Positions 1 to 9,875 are shown, counted from the stretch's first letter. The stretch: 64,000 nt of DNA from Saprospiraceae bacterium (GCA_016722285.1 JADKGI010000008.1:62001-126000); one strand, 5' to 3'. Made by a program: numbers and translations. Notes: generated from the sequence alone by a model not told the origin.

Positions 1-20
1 AGCATTAAAACATTGCTGAC

Positions 21-70
21 ATTAATCATTATCCCGTTATTGGCATTAATCATTAAAAAATTAATCATTA
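21..70. repeat. Three direct copies of an 11-bp AT-rich motif
   Basis: The 11-mer ATTAATCATTA occurs at 21-31, 45-55 and 60-70, just downstream of the cusB stop codon. Nothing else in this edge segment looks coding. It could be a cluster of protein-binding sites or simple low-complexity sequence; the left flank is outside the window. Confidence 0.5.
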
Positions 71-88
71 CTCGTTTAATTATCTTAT

Positions 89-1860
89 TTAATCAATCTT
101 TCCGCACGTCATCATTTTAGACCCAAAATAAGGATTGCGTATATCCTTGCTTTCACTCAACCAATCTGCTCCTTTGTTATCATTGGCCATAGGACAAAAA
201 TCTACATAGAGTAATTCCTGCATTGGTTTGAAGGAAGAAACGATACCAATAACGCCATCCGAAACGGACTTAAATGCCTTCCGCAATTCCTCTATGGTTT
301 TCATATGCGCTTTATGTTGTAACGCATTTTGAATTGTCGTGCTAAAGCTCATCCAAAGTTTATGTGATTCACCTGCAAATAAACTCATATTGACAGCTGA
401 CATAGATTTTTGCATTCTGGCAGCTTGATCCTGAGCATCTTTAAGATTGTCGTTGGTCAATGCATTTTTAAAAGCCAGATAATCTTTGATTATTGGTTCC
501 AGTGCTTTCTTCGCTTCAGTTGAAACTTTCATTTCATTGTTCTTTAACTTTTGGTCGCTTGTTGATGGAGTTGCATTATTTGATCCTCCGTGATTGTGAC
601 CTGTCATTGCGGGACCGCCATCAGGACTCATCATGCTTGGCTTTCCAGCTAGTTGCGCCGCTGCATCTATACTAAATGTACCGTTTACTGCTATTTCTTC
701 TCCTTCTTTCAGTCCCGATTCAACAACATAAGTATCTCCCAATGAAGCTCCGAGCGTGATCTGCCGCATACTAAAACTTAAACCTTTTTCTGTTTCTTTT
801 TTAACATACGCTATGGATCTTTTTCCCGTCCACATGACCGCAGATTTTGGTACGACGATAGCATTGGTTTTCATCGGAAGGCGTGATTCTACTTTTCCTG
901 TGACGAACATTTCCGGCTTAAATTTCAATGATTTATTATTCCACACTATCCTCGCTTTTGACACCCTTGTTTTAGCGTCTATGATCGGATCTATGTAAGT
1001 GATGATACCATTGAAAGTTTCTCCAGGCAAGGATGCTACGGTAAATTCAACTTTATTGCCTTTTTTAACCCACGTCATATCACTTTCATACACATCGAAT
1101 AATATCCATACAGTTGAAAGATTCGTGATTTCATAGATCATCTCTCCCTTTCTGACATAATCACCGAGATTCAGCAATTTTTTAGTGACGTATCCTGATA
1201 CATCAGCATGCATGGGAATATTTCTTTACTTTTTCCAGAACTCAGGATTTGTTCGATCTGCTGGTCGGTCAACTTCCAGTTTTTAAGCTTGTTTTTTGCA
1301 GCAGAAAAGAGCTGTGGTTGGCTATCTTTGATCTTTTGTGCTTCGAATAATTCTTCTTGAGCAGTAACCAATTCCGGGGAATAGATGGATGCAATTTCTT
1401 GTCCTTTGCTCACATACTCACCAGTGAAATTAATTTTTATTTGTTCGATCCTACCTGGAATATGACTCGACTGTGAGACGATGAGCCTTTCATCCGCTTG
1501 CACTTTACCATTGAGCAATATCGACTTTACAGGATTCATTTTGCCGACCATCGCTGTCCGAATGTCTGCCAGCTGCATGGCAGAAGCAGACATATTTATT
1601 GCCATGGGATCTCCTTCACCACTATCTTCTTCCAATGGAATCAAATCCATACCACATAGAGGACATTGACCAGGTGAATTTTGCCGGATCTGCGAATGCA
1701 TATAGCAAGTCCATATGGTGTTGTCAACCACAGCTGTTTCATCCATACTGTTAGCTGTTTCACTATGATCATTTCTTCCAAATATCCACCATCCGATGAA
1801 CAATCCGAACAATAGTGTTGGAATTCCTATTTTAAATATTGTCTTTATATTGGTATTCAT
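89..1860 (-). CDS. cusB: Cu(I)/Ag(I) efflux periplasmic adaptor CusB-like (single-base frameshift)
   Basis: Membrane-fusion adaptor linking the RND pump CusA to the TolC-like channel. The start at 1860 gives an N-terminal membrane anchor (about residues 9-27) and then a heavy-metal-binding domain at residues 50-77 with C52, H55, C66 and C69 (CPLCGMDL). The barrel-sandwich and beta-barrel regions follow, and the C-terminal part resembles DUF3347. The frame breaks near 1211-1215: the N-terminal part runs on out of frame to 1171, while the adaptor resumes as HADVSGYVTKK in the next frame. Adding one base in the CCCATG context restores about 590 residues, so I read one gene with a probable sequencing deletion. 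It is the last gene of the cusA-tolC-cusB operon and starts one base after the tolC stop. Confidence 0.88.
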
Positions 1861-1861
1861 T

Positions 1862-3103
1862 TTAGAAGGTTTTGGAGGTAATATAATAGAGCCTGGCCAA
1901 TGAATTATGGTACTGAGTGAGTGTCATAGCCTGCATTTTCTGATATTTCAATAACTGTTGCTGGACTCGGAGCAACTCGTCAAAATCTTTTCCTGAGTTG
2001 CTATAAGAGCTATAGAGCAAGTTGAGTATTTGTTGGGTTTCTTTGGTTTGCTGGTCGAATAATTCGTACATTTCTTTTTGTTGGAATAATTCAAAAGTCG
2101 TCATTTCATAAGATGAAGAAAGTGTATTTTTTAATTCTTCTTTTTGTAATGCATAGATGTCTTGCATGACTTGTGCTTCTTTGACTGCTGCATCATACTT
2201 ACCACGAAACAAAGGAATACTTGCCGTCAACATCAACATAAATGCATCTTTACCATTATCAATCGGTGGAGCTATTCCAGCAGCGAGATCTGTCCTTTCT
2301 CCTACAATGATGTAATCTAAGCCGAATCCCAACTTAGGATAACCTTGTTTTTCTGCTAGTAATTCATTAGCTCTACTGGTTTTAATTTTCAAATCCAATT
2401 CATCAATTGAAGGATTTTTTACAAAAAGTGAATCTTTCCAATAGCTTAGGTCTTCAGATTTGATGGTTAAAGATTCTGTTATTGGTACGGCCTCATCCTC
2501 AGGTCTATTGAGTAATTTATTGAAATTAGTAAGAAGGGGTCTTTGTTTTTCATTCAGTATTTTGAAGCTGGTTTTGGCATCACTCAGCATGATGTCCACT
2601 CTCAATACATCTGCCATCGAACCCGAACCATTCTGGAATTTGAAGTTGGTGATTGTTTTATACGACTCAAGTAGATTTATATTTTCCTGCTCAATTCGAA
2701 TCAATTGTTCCAACTCGTGAAAGGGATAATAGGCCAGTGATATCTGGTAATATAACTTGTTGCGCATATCTAGAAAAGATTGGTACTTCGTCTCAGCCAT
2801 TAATGTGGCTACTTCTCCCTGCATCTTTAGTGTACCAAACCAGGGAAACATTTGGGACAAAGTAAACCTGGCTTGCTGAGGTCCGACCCTCGTCTCAACC
2901 ATTCGGCCAATAGCAGTCAGAGAAAAACTCGGGTCCGGCAATTGAGTAACTTGCGGAAACTTAAGCAAGGCGGCTTCGAAATCTCTATATTTGGCTTGAA
3001 TACCTGGATTGTTTTTAGCTCCAATTTCGAAATAAGTCTCCAATGTCTGTGCCTTTCCAATCATGGTACTAAGTACGAAAAGGCTTATAAATAGATGTTT
3101 CAT
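1862..3103 (-). CDS. TolC-family outer membrane efflux protein (CusC-like)
   Basis: A 413-residue outer-membrane factor for the heavy-metal efflux pump. It has a signal peptide (MKHLFISLFVLSTMIGKAQ), and the rest is rich in long amphipathic helices typical of the OEP/TolC alpha-barrel, with no transmembrane helix after the signal. The start at 3103 overlaps the cusA stop in an ATGA arrangement, so translation is probably coupled. It should form the exit duct for the CusA/CusB complex (inference from gene order). The family is recognisable but metal specificity cannot be read from this subunit. Confidence 0.9.
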   Translation of the reverse strand: MKHLFISLFVLSTMIGKAQTLETYFEIGAKNNPGIQAKYRDFEAALLKFPQVTQLPDPSFSLTAIGRMVETRVGPQQARFTLSQMFPWFGTLKMQGEVATLMAETKYQSFLDMRNKLYYQISLAYYPFHELEQLIRIEQENINLLESYKTITNFKFQNGSGSMADVLRVDIMLSDAKTSFKILNEKQRPLLTNFNKLLNRPEDEAVPITESLTIKSEDLSYWKDSLFVKNPSIDELDLKIKTSRANELLAEKQGYPKLGFGLDYIIVGERTDLAAGIAPPIDNGKDAFMLMLTASIPLFRGKYDAAVKEAQVMQDIYALQKEELKNTLSSSYEMTTFELFQQKEMYELFDQQTKETQQILNLLYSSYSNSGKDFDELLRVQQQLLKYQKMQAMTLTQYHNSLARLYYITSKTF

Positions 3104-6100
3104 TTTGTTTTTTTTAATTCATTTTTAATCACCGTTTCTCTCCAGAATGCCTGTAATACAGGTACAACAAACATGGTCATGATCTGAATGGTCATACCCC
3201 CAAAAGTCGGTATTGCCATAGGTATCATGATGTCAGCGCCTTTTCCTGTAGATGTCAACACCGGCAACAATGCGATGATGGCGACGGCTGCAGTCATCAT
3301 CGCAGGCCTTACTCTTTTTTTACCCGCTTCTATCACAGCGGCCCTGACTTCACTTACAGTTTTTGGTTTTTTATCTTCAAATACCTGATGGATATACGTA
3401 CCCATAATAACCCCATCATCTGTGGCAATACCAAACAATGCAATAAATCCTACCCAGACAGCCACACTTAGGTTGATGGTGTGCATTTGAAAAAGGTCCC
3501 TCATATTAACTTCAAATAAGGAGAAGTCCATAAACCAGCCTTGACCGTACAACCACAGCATGATAAAACCTCCGGCAAACGCCACAAAAACACCCGAAAA
3601 GTGAATCGATGATGCGATGATCGTTTTGAATTGAAAATAAAGAAGTAAAAATATGACTATCAAACTGATTGGAATTACTATGGAGAGTCTCTTTACAGCC
3701 CGAATTTGATTTTCGTATGTGCCCGAAAATTTATAACTCAAACCAGCCGGAACGACTAGATCACCGGCATCTATTTTATCCTGGATGGCTTTTTGAGCAT
3801 GTTGTACTACATCAACTTCTGCAAAACCTACTTTTTTATCAAATAGTACATACCCTACCAAAAAGGTGTTTTCGCTTTTTATCATTTGCGGACCCCTTAC
3901 ATATTCAAAATCAATTAATTGTCTTAGTGGTATCTGGGCTCCGGTAGGCGTTGGAATAAGGATTTTACCTATAGACTCAGGATCATCACGCAATTCTCTT
4001 GGGTATCTTACCCGAATTGGAAATCGCTCTCTTCCTTCCACAGTAGAGGCAATTTTCATCCCTCCGATGGCTGTTTCGATGCTTTGCTGTACATCCTCCA
4101 CATTCAGTCCATATCGAGATATTTCATCTCTGTTTACTTTCAAATGCAAATAAGGTTTACCTACGATCCTGTCCGCAAACACAGCTTCAGATTTTACAGA
4201 TGGGACTTCTTTCATAATGTTTTCCAATTGCAATCCAAAGGCTTCGATGGTTTTCAAATCCGGCCCATACACTTTAATTCCCATCGGGGCACGCATCCCT
4301 GTTTGCAACATGACCAATCTTGTTTCGATGGGTTGCAATTTAGGCGCTGAAGTGACCCCAGGAATTTTTGTAACTTTGACTATTTCATTCCAGATATCAT
4401 CAGGAGAGTTGATTTCGGATCTCCAGTTCCGATAAAATTCTCCCTGTTCGCTTTTGATCAGGTCAGATGCTTTGATACCACGGCTGAGTCCCTCAGCATT
4501 GGTGATGCTATCCCCGGCTAATGTAATAAATCGCTCATCTTTGCTCACCTTAAACCGGGTTCGGTGTCCGTTTTCGTCCACAATAAATTCAGGTCTGTAG
4601 TTGATGATATTCTCATACATGGATATCGGTGCAGGGTCCAAAGCTGATTCAACTCTCCTGAGCTTACCGATTACCATTTCGACTTCAGGTATATTATTTA
4701 ACAACATATCCAATTGCCCGACAATTTTTCGATTATACTCTACTCCGGAGTGTGGCATCGATGTAGGCATCAACAAAAAGCTACCTTCATTAAGCGAAGG
4801 CATGAATTCCGACCCGATACCCGGAAAGGCTTTTGTGGCTTTGCTCCAAAATTTCGATTCCGTAATATTATATCCTGCCTTACTGAATCCGCTTGACGCA
4901 ATACTGAAGGTTTTATCAAAACCCAACCAAATGACCACACCAAGCAAGATAGTAAAGCAAGGCAATAACATAAACTTCCCCTTATTTCTCAGGCACCAGC
5001 CCAGCGTTTGTTCATAAAAATGAACGATAGTGAGTAAGGCTCCCAATATGACACTCAATAAGACGATCACAAACAAATAATTGGTTATCAAACTGTTCTG
5101 CGGACCCAAGGGCATCCATTCTTCAGTCAGAAAGAAAGAAGCTACAAAAACAGCGATAATTAAATTTATATAGTTAGGGAATTCCTTATATTTTTCAGGC
5201 CACTTTGGCTCAAATAAGTTGTTCAATCCGATCAAACTTAAAGCTAAAGGCAGTAACATATTTGAATAGACTGAGATGGCTATACCAGCTACAATCAGCA
5301 TAAAGCTCCATAGTCTTCTAACCCTTTTTTTATCATATTCAATACCAAAGATGACGTGAGTAAGCGCTGGTAAGACGATTATACCCAACACAAAAGCACC
5401 AAGTAACGCAAATGTTTTTGTAAATGCCAGAGGTCTGAAGAGCTTTCCTTCGGCTGATTCCATAGCAAATACAGGCACGAAACTAACTATTGTTGTAGCC
5501 AGTGCAGTAGTTATCGCAGAGGCTACTTCAATAGTGGATGTATATATAATATTCATTAATTGTTTGCCGCGGACACCATGATTTTCAGGCATTTCTATGT
5601 GCCGGATGATGTTTTCAACAAATACTATACCTACATCTATCATGACCCCAATGGCAATAGCAATTCCTGACAAAGCTACCACATTGGCATCTACCCCTGA
5701 ATATCTCATCACAATAAAAGTCATCAAAACCCCTACCGGCAATAAGCTCGAAATAATTATAGACGCCCGAAGGTTAAGTAACAGGATAAGTACGACCATT
5801 ATGCTGATCAAAATCTCATGAGCCAGGGCACTTTCTAATGTTCCTATAGTTTCGTGAATTAGTTGCGTTCTATCATAGAATGGGACAATGGTCAATTGAC
5901 TTTCTTTACCATTTGCCAATATTTTTTTGGGCAAGCCGGGTGCCAGTTCCTTTATTTTATCTTTTACATTGTTTATTACTTGCAAGGGATTTGAACCATA
6001 TCTGGCAACAACCACACCACCTACCACTTCTGCACCACCTTTATCCAGCACACCTCGACGTGTGGCAGGACCCAAAGTAACTATTCCAATATCTTTAACT

Positions 6101-6924
6101 CTGATGGGTACATTGTTTTCAACAGAGACGACTGCTTTTTCGATATCCTCGACTTTTTTGACATACCCCAATCCTCTGACCAAATATTCAGCCTGATTTA
6201 TTTCAATGGTCTTGGCACCAACATCTCTGTTGGATTTTCGGACAGCGTCCATAACCTTGTGCAAGGGGATATTGTATGCTTTCATGGCATCAGGATTTAC
6301 ATCTATCTGATACTCTTGTACATAGCCACCAATAGAAGCCACTTCAGACACTCCATCTACAGCATTTAGCCCATATTTCACATAAAAATCCTGAGCAGTA
6401 CGAATCTCATGCAAATCCCAGCCGCCAGTCGTTTTTCCTTCTTTATCTTTTCCTTCAAGGGTGTACCAAAAAACCTGACCCAAGGCCGTGGCATCTGGCC
6501 CAAGAGTAGGTGTAACGCCATCAGGTAAAAGACCGGAGGGCAATGAATTTAGCTTTTCTAAAATTCTGGATCTGGACCAATAAAATTCAATATCATCGTT
6601 AAATATGACATATATGCTAGAAAATCCGAAGATCGAAGTACTTCGGATGGTTTTCACTCCCGGAATGCCTAACAGATATGTCGTCATAGGGTAGGAGATC
6701 TGGTCTTCGATATCCTGTGGTGATCGCCCGGCCCATTGAGTGAACACTATTTGTTGGTTTTCACCAATATCCGGAATGGCATCTACGGGTACGGGATCTT
6801 TCGGAAGAAAACCTGTGTTCCAGGCAAACGGAGATGTCACAATACCCCAACTGATGATCGCAATGAGCACAATAGCGGTAACCAGTTTGTTCTCCAGAAA
6901 ATATTTAATGATGCTATTTAACAT
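3100..6924 (-). CDS. cusA: Heavy-metal RND efflux permease CusA-like, enlarged form
   Basis: Inner-membrane proton-driven pump of the HME-RND family. The N-terminal helix leads into the porter domain (VDAIPDIGENQQIVFTQWAG), then a transmembrane block with the charged motif GVMIDVGIVFVEN that carries the proton-relay Asp, a second porter domain (TVEGRERFPIRVRYPRE) and the C-terminal helices (ATDDGVIMGTY). At 1274 residues it is about 230 longer than the usual 1040. Much of the excess is an insertion at about residues 530-660 with several extra hydrophobic helices, plus a small one near residue 1150. Neighbouring CusB-like and Met/Cys/His-rich proteins point to Cu(I)/Ag(I), but Co/Zn/Cd cannot be excluded. 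First gene of the three-gene pump block. Confidence 0.93.
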   Translation of the reverse strand: MLNSIIKYFLENKLVTAIVLIAIISWGIVTSPFAWNTGFLPKDPVPVDAIPDIGENQQIVFTQWAGRSPQDIEDQISYPMTTYLLGIPGVKTIRSTSIFGFSSIYVIFNDDIEFYWSRSRILEKLNSLPSGLLPDGVTPTLGPDATALGQVFWYTLEGKDKEGKTTGGWDLHEIRTAQDFYVKYGLNAVDGVSEVASIGGYVQEYQIDVNPDAMKAYNIPLHKVMDAVRKSNRDVGAKTIEINQAEYLVRGLGYVKKVEDIEKAVVSVENNVPIRVKDIGIVTLGPATRRGVLDKGGAEVVGGVVVARYGSNPLQVINNVKDKIKELAPGLPKKILANGKESQLTIVPFYDRTQLIHETIGTLESALAHEILISIMVVLILLLNLRASIIISSLLPVGVLMTFIVMRYSGVDANVVALSGIAIAIGVMIDVGIVFVENIIRHIEMPENHGVRGKQLMNIIYTSTIEVASAITTALATTIVSFVPVFAMESAEGKLFRPLAFTKTFALLGAFVLGIIVLPALTHVIFGIEYDKKRVRRLWSFMLIVAGIAISVYSNMLLPLALSLIGLNNLFEPKWPEKYKEFPNYINLIIAVFVASFFLTEEWMPLGPQNSLITNYLFVIVLLSVILGALLTIVHFYEQTLGWCLRNKGKFMLLPCFTILLGVVIWLGFDKTFSIASSGFSKAGYNITESKFWSKATKAFPGIGSEFMPSLNEGSFLLMPTSMPHSGVEYNRKIVGQLDMLLNNIPEVEMVIGKLRRVESALDPAPISMYENIINYRPEFIVDENGHRTRFKVSKDERFITLAGDSITNAEGLSRGIKASDLIKSEQGEFYRNWRSEINSPDDIWNEIVKVTKIPGVTSAPKLQPIETRLVMLQTGMRAPMGIKVYGPDLKTIEAFGLQLENIMKEVPSVKSEAVFADRIVGKPYLHLKVNRDEISRYGLNVEDVQQSIETAIGGMKIASTVEGRERFPIRVRYPRELRDDPESIGKILIPTPTGAQIPLRQLIDFEYVRGPQMIKSENTFLVGYVLFDKKVGFAEVDVVQHAQKAIQDKIDAGDLVVPAGLSYKFSGTYENQIRAVKRLSIVIPISLIVIFLLLYFQFKTIIASSIHFSGVFVAFAGGFIMLWLYGQGWFMDFSLFEVNMRDLFQMHTINLSVAVWVGFIALFGIATDDGVIMGTYIHQVFEDKKPKTVSEVRAAVIEAGKKRVRPAMMTAAVAIIALLPVLTSTGKGADIMIPMAIPTFGGMTIQIMTMFVVPVLQAFWRETVIKNELKKTK

Positions 6925-7045
6925 AAATATCTAATTTTAGCACACGGCTTAGGCATCTTTTACCTCGTTACTTGTACTTATTGCCCAACAGTCTTGTGTA
7001 TTATTTTGGCGTTAAAACAGGACTTTCTCCAAAATATAATTCATC

Positions 7046-7081
7046 TGAAACCGGTCAGCCAATCTGGCTTCACCGATTTCA
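7046..7081. other. Intergenic hairpin between the metal-binding lipoprotein gene and cusA
   Basis: The arms 7046-7060 (TGAAACCGGTCAGCC) and 7066-7081 (GGCTTCACCGATTTCA) pair with a few mismatches around a 5-base loop. No T-tract follows on the minus strand, so it is not a clear intrinsic terminator. It may be an mRNA processing or stability element that uncouples the small upstream genes from the pump genes (inference). Confidence 0.5.
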
Positions 7082-7109
7082 GTATAAATTGTTTTACATC
7101 TGATGCCTC

Positions 7110-7379
7110 TTAATGATTATGTCCTTCATGGTTTTCAACTTCCTTAAGGTCCATTCCACATTTTGGACATTTTCCAGGTTGATCATACGTTTTATCACCT
7201 TCGCACTTCATAGGACATTGATATACAGCAGCCATTGATTGCGAAGCACCGGTAGTATCAACAGCAGTTTGATCAGTTGCTGTTGGCTCAGATTGAGCAG
7301 AGCTTGACTTATTTTCACAAGATGCAAATGCTAATGCGATGATAAATAGTACACTGAAAGAAATGATTTGCTTTTTCAT
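7110..7379 (-). CDS. Small lipoprotein with heavy-metal-binding domain
   Basis: An 89-residue predicted lipoprotein: signal peptide with lipobox ending at Cys21 (FASC), a low-complexity Ser/Thr/Gln linker, then a metal-binding domain at residues 53-80 (YQCPMKCEGDKTYDQPGK, then CPKCGMDL) of the same type as in the CusB N-terminus, and a His-rich tail (ENHEGHNH). It should be membrane-anchored on the periplasmic side and bind Cu/Ag or hand it to the pump; this is inferred from the domain and from its place between the HMA protein and cusA. Likely co-transcribed with both. Confidence 0.85.
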   Translation of the reverse strand: MKKQIISFSVLFIIALAFASCENKSSSAQSEPTATDQTAVDTTGASQSMAAVYQCPMKCEGDKTYDQPGKCPKCGMDLKEVENHEGHNH

Positions 7380-7446
7380 TCTAAATTTGTTTTAATGATT
7401 AATAATTACATTTGATTTTAAATTAAATTTCTTTTGACCAAAATTG

Positions 7447-7806
7447 TTATTGATGTTTTTTAGCTGGTCTGTCATATTGACAACATCCGGGAAGGCTATT
7501 ATATGCCTCATCCGGTGCTCTGAATTTTTCACTATCATATCCGACAGCCGCTATTCTTTTAAGGACATCATCTACAGTTGTCTTAGTAGTGTCAATAGTA
7601 ACTTTTGCCATAGCCATATCTGCATCCCATTCTGCTTTTGAGATACCATTCACATTGGCTGCTTTTTCTATGGTCTTTTTGCACATTCCGCAGTTGCCGT
7701 ACACTTTTACGTCAACAATTTGCAAATTTTTTGTTTGCGCTGAACTTAAATTGGTTGTGAATAAAGCTATACATATCACAACTAAACTTTTAATAAATGT
7801 TTTCAT
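7447..7806 (-). CDS. Secreted heavy-metal-associated (HMA) domain protein
   Basis: A 119-residue protein with a signal peptide (residues 1-24, ending SSAQ) and one HMA fold at about residues 28-95. The metal site is GNCGMC (C39 and C42), a variant of the usual MxCxxC. A C-terminal extension carries a CC pair (LPGCCQYDRP) that could add ligands. It is probably a periplasmic copper chaperone or MerP-like protein and the promoter-proximal gene of the copper operon, 67 bp upstream of the metal-binding lipoprotein. Confidence 0.85.
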   Translation of the reverse strand: MKTFIKSLVVICIALFTTNLSSAQTKNLQIVDVKVYGNCGMCKKTIEKAANVNGISKAEWDADMAMAKVTIDTTKTTVDDVLKRIAAVGYDSEKFRAPDEAYNSLPGCCQYDRPAKKHQ

Positions 7807-8063
7807 TTAAATTTATTTAATAATTTGAAAAAATGGATTTACCTTACTGTTAGGTCAAGTAGGATTAGCATATCCTGTTCAGAAGTCTCCAGATACCCTG
7901 GACAAGTTGAATTATATATTTTCCTGGATGCTTATTAAAAAATGTAATAAGCTTAAATACTAATGAAATTAACAGATTCCTTAGGATATATCTTATCAAA
8001 CATCTTAGAAAAATATTGTAAATAGACTTAGACCCCTATTTGAGAAATAGTGGTGTCAAATTG

Positions 8064-8534
8064 CTAACAAATGAAAGATTGGTAAAGCACCCTTATGTTT
8101 TCCACAAGGAGTGGAGGTGGATCATACATTTCGAATTTTAATGTCTTTTGATTTTCTGTTGAAGTAATAATTATAACAGAAGTCAAACACGAATTTGTAA
8201 ATTCAAAAATTGGTTGAATTTCAGATGTTTTTACCTTTACTAAATCAGTAGAGCTGGTATTGAGTTTTTTATAGAGATTTCTATCTTCGCAGCAAGGTTT
8301 ATTATTTATGCCACTCTTATTGATTTGCTTATGCTTCAAACATCCTGTGTCTGAACATTTAGTAGTAGCTACTCTTTTTGAACAACAGCCTGATTTAACA
8401 AAAATTGAAAAAGTAACCCCATTTTTTTGACAAATATGCTCAAACGTTGTGATGCCTAATGATGATATCAATAAGTTAAAAGCTAAAAAAATACTTGTTA
8501 CTTTGCCGATCATAAAGTATTTTACAATATTCAA
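8064..8534 (-). CDS. HYC_CC_PP-family-like protein of copper loci
   Basis: A 156-residue exported or membrane-anchored protein with an N-terminal hydrophobic segment (about residues 8-30). Conserved-looking elements in order are EHICQKNG, a SGCCSKR pair, a central Cys/Lys-rich stretch (KPCCEDRN) and a C-terminal DPPPLLVENIRVLYQ. The H-x-C, CC and PP pattern is what NCBI calls the HYC_CC_PP family, found in Bacteroidota next to heavy-metal genes; here the first motif reads HIC. The function is unknown, and the Cys/His content and neighbours suggest metal binding. A 257-bp gap separates it from the HMA gene, so it may have its own promoter. Confidence 0.7.
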   Translation of the reverse strand: MNIVKYFMIGKVTSIFLAFNLLISSLGITTFEHICQKNGVTFSIFVKSGCCSKRVATTKCSDTGCLKHKQINKSGINNKPCCEDRNLYKKLNTSSTDLVKVKTSEIQPIFEFTNSCLTSVIIITSTENQKTLKFEMYDPPPLLVENIRVLYQSFIC

Positions 8535-8840
8535 ACGATTTGTTGGCTTAAAAAGTTGTTATTCACCTAGAAAATTTTGGTTTTTAAGTGAGGTAAATAT
8601 TGAATCTGAATTTGTTCTAACATCAATTTCATTTCTATTTGGAATATAAGTGATGGCTAAAGCATAGAAATTTACATAGGTTAAGTAGTGGAATATTTTG
8701 ATTTGCGACTGATAAAAAATAAAATAAAGCCACTTATTACTGTTATTCGTCCTAAGAGTATGCTTAAAATTAAATTTGCTCGCTTTCGATCAAACCTTAA
8801 AATTTAAACATCTAATACGATGTTTTTAAATCACTTTATT
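8535..8840. other. Intergenic region, AT-rich, with one inverted repeat
   Basis: No supported gene. One imperfect inverted repeat (TTTAAACATC at 8803-8812 and GATGTTTTTAAA at 8819-8830) lies upstream of the cbpA control elements. The region separates the divergent copper-associated gene from cbpA. Confidence 0.4.
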
Positions 8841-8904
8841 ATTTACATGCTGATGTAAATCATATTTGACTAAATGGAGAACAATATTAAATATTGTAAA
8901 TTTG
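8841..8904 (+). promoter_or_regulatory. cbpA promoter with two palindromic operators
   Basis: Three elements are visible. First, ATTTACAT (8841-8848) and ATGTAAAT (8853-8860) form a perfect 8-bp inverted repeat that also contains an FNR/CRP-like TGATGTAAATCA (8851-8862). Second, a perfect 17-bp palindrome, ACAATATT-A-AATATTGT, spans 8881-8897. Third, a Bacteroidota -7 box TAAATTTG lies at 8897-8904 and abuts the palindrome. A repressor on the 17-bp palindrome would block the promoter (inference). The start codon is at 8961. Confidence 0.6.
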
Positions 8905-8960
8905 TTCTGATTAATTGAACAGGAAGTAGAATCGAATAAAAAAAACTATAAAATATATTC

Positions 8961-9875
8961 ATGGATTACATTGATTATTATAAGATACTGGAAATACCTA
9001 AATCGTCCAGTGAAAGTGAAATCAAAAAGGCATACCGGAAATTGGCCAGAAAGCATCATCCGGATGTGAATCCAAATAATAAGGATGCAGAAAAAAAATT
9101 TAAAGAAATCAATGAGGCGAACGAAGTACTAAGCGATCCTGAAAAAAGGAAGAAATATGATAAATACGGAAAAGACTGGGAGCATGCGGATGAGATCGAG
9201 AAAATGAATCAAAACCGTGGCCAATCACGCAGTAGGACCGGTCAGACTTATGGTCGGGAGAGTTTTGGCAATGATTACTCAGGTGATTTTTCTGATTTTT
9301 TTGAATCCATGTTTGGAAGGGAATCGGCTGGAAGACAAAGACAAACAAAATTCAGGGGACAGGATATAAACGCATCCCTTCATTTAAAATTGACTGATGT
9401 ATATAAAACCCAAAAGCAAACGATCACTGTGAATGGGAAAAACATCAGAATGACATTTCCCTCCGGAATAGAGGATGGACAAATTATCAGGATCAAGGGA
9501 CACGGGACCCCCGGCATCAATGGTGGCCCTAATGGTGATTTATTTATTACATTTTCAATAGAAAACAATTCAAAGTTCAAAAGAGATGGGGCTGATTTAT
9601 ATGGTTCTGTCGATCTCGATTTATTCACGGCAGTACTTGGGGGTGATATCCTGGTTGACACATTTGATGGACAGGTAAAACTGAAAGTAGTAGAAGGTAC
9701 ACAATCCGGAACAAAAGTGAAACTAAAGGGCAAAGGATTTCCAAAGTATAAGGCTGAAAATTCATTTGGAGACCTCTATATTACCTATCACATTAAGATA
9801 CCTGCAAACCTTTCAGAAAAGGAAAAACAATTATTCATTGACCTTAAAAATTTGCGAGAGGATGGAAAAAAATGA
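8961..9875 (+). CDS. cbpA: CbpA-type DnaJ co-chaperone
   Basis: A 304-residue class II J-protein that stimulates DnaK. J-domain residues 1-70 carry the HPD motif at 33-35, followed by a Gly/Phe/Arg/Gln-rich linker (about 75-120). Two DnaJ C-terminal beta-sandwich domains occupy about 125-300 (IKGHGTPGINGGPNGDL). The Cys-rich zinc finger of DnaJ is absent, as in CbpA. The start is supported by the -7 box 57 bp upstream and the standard J-domain N-terminus. The gene overlaps cbpM by 14 bases, so the two are translationally coupled. Confidence 0.93.
   Translation: MDYIDYYKILEIPKSSSESEIKKAYRKLARKHHPDVNPNNKDAEKKFKEINEANEVLSDPEKRKKYDKYGKDWEHADEIEKMNQNRGQSRSRTGQTYGRESFGNDYSGDFSDFFESMFGRESAGRQRQTKFRGQDINASLHLKLTDVYKTQKQTITVNGKNIRMTFPSGIEDGQIIRIKGHGTPGINGGPNGDLFITFSIENNSKFKRDGADLYGSVDLDLFTAVLGGDILVDTFDGQVKLKVVEGTQSGTKVKLKGKGFPKYKAENSFGDLYITYHIKIPANLSEKEKQLFIDLKNLREDGKK

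Noticed and set aside
7930..7952. GCTTATTA/TAATAAGC hairpin as a terminator of the HYC_CC_PP-like gene
   Set aside because: AT-rich 8-bp stem over 100 bp from the stop codon with no T-tract in the right direction.
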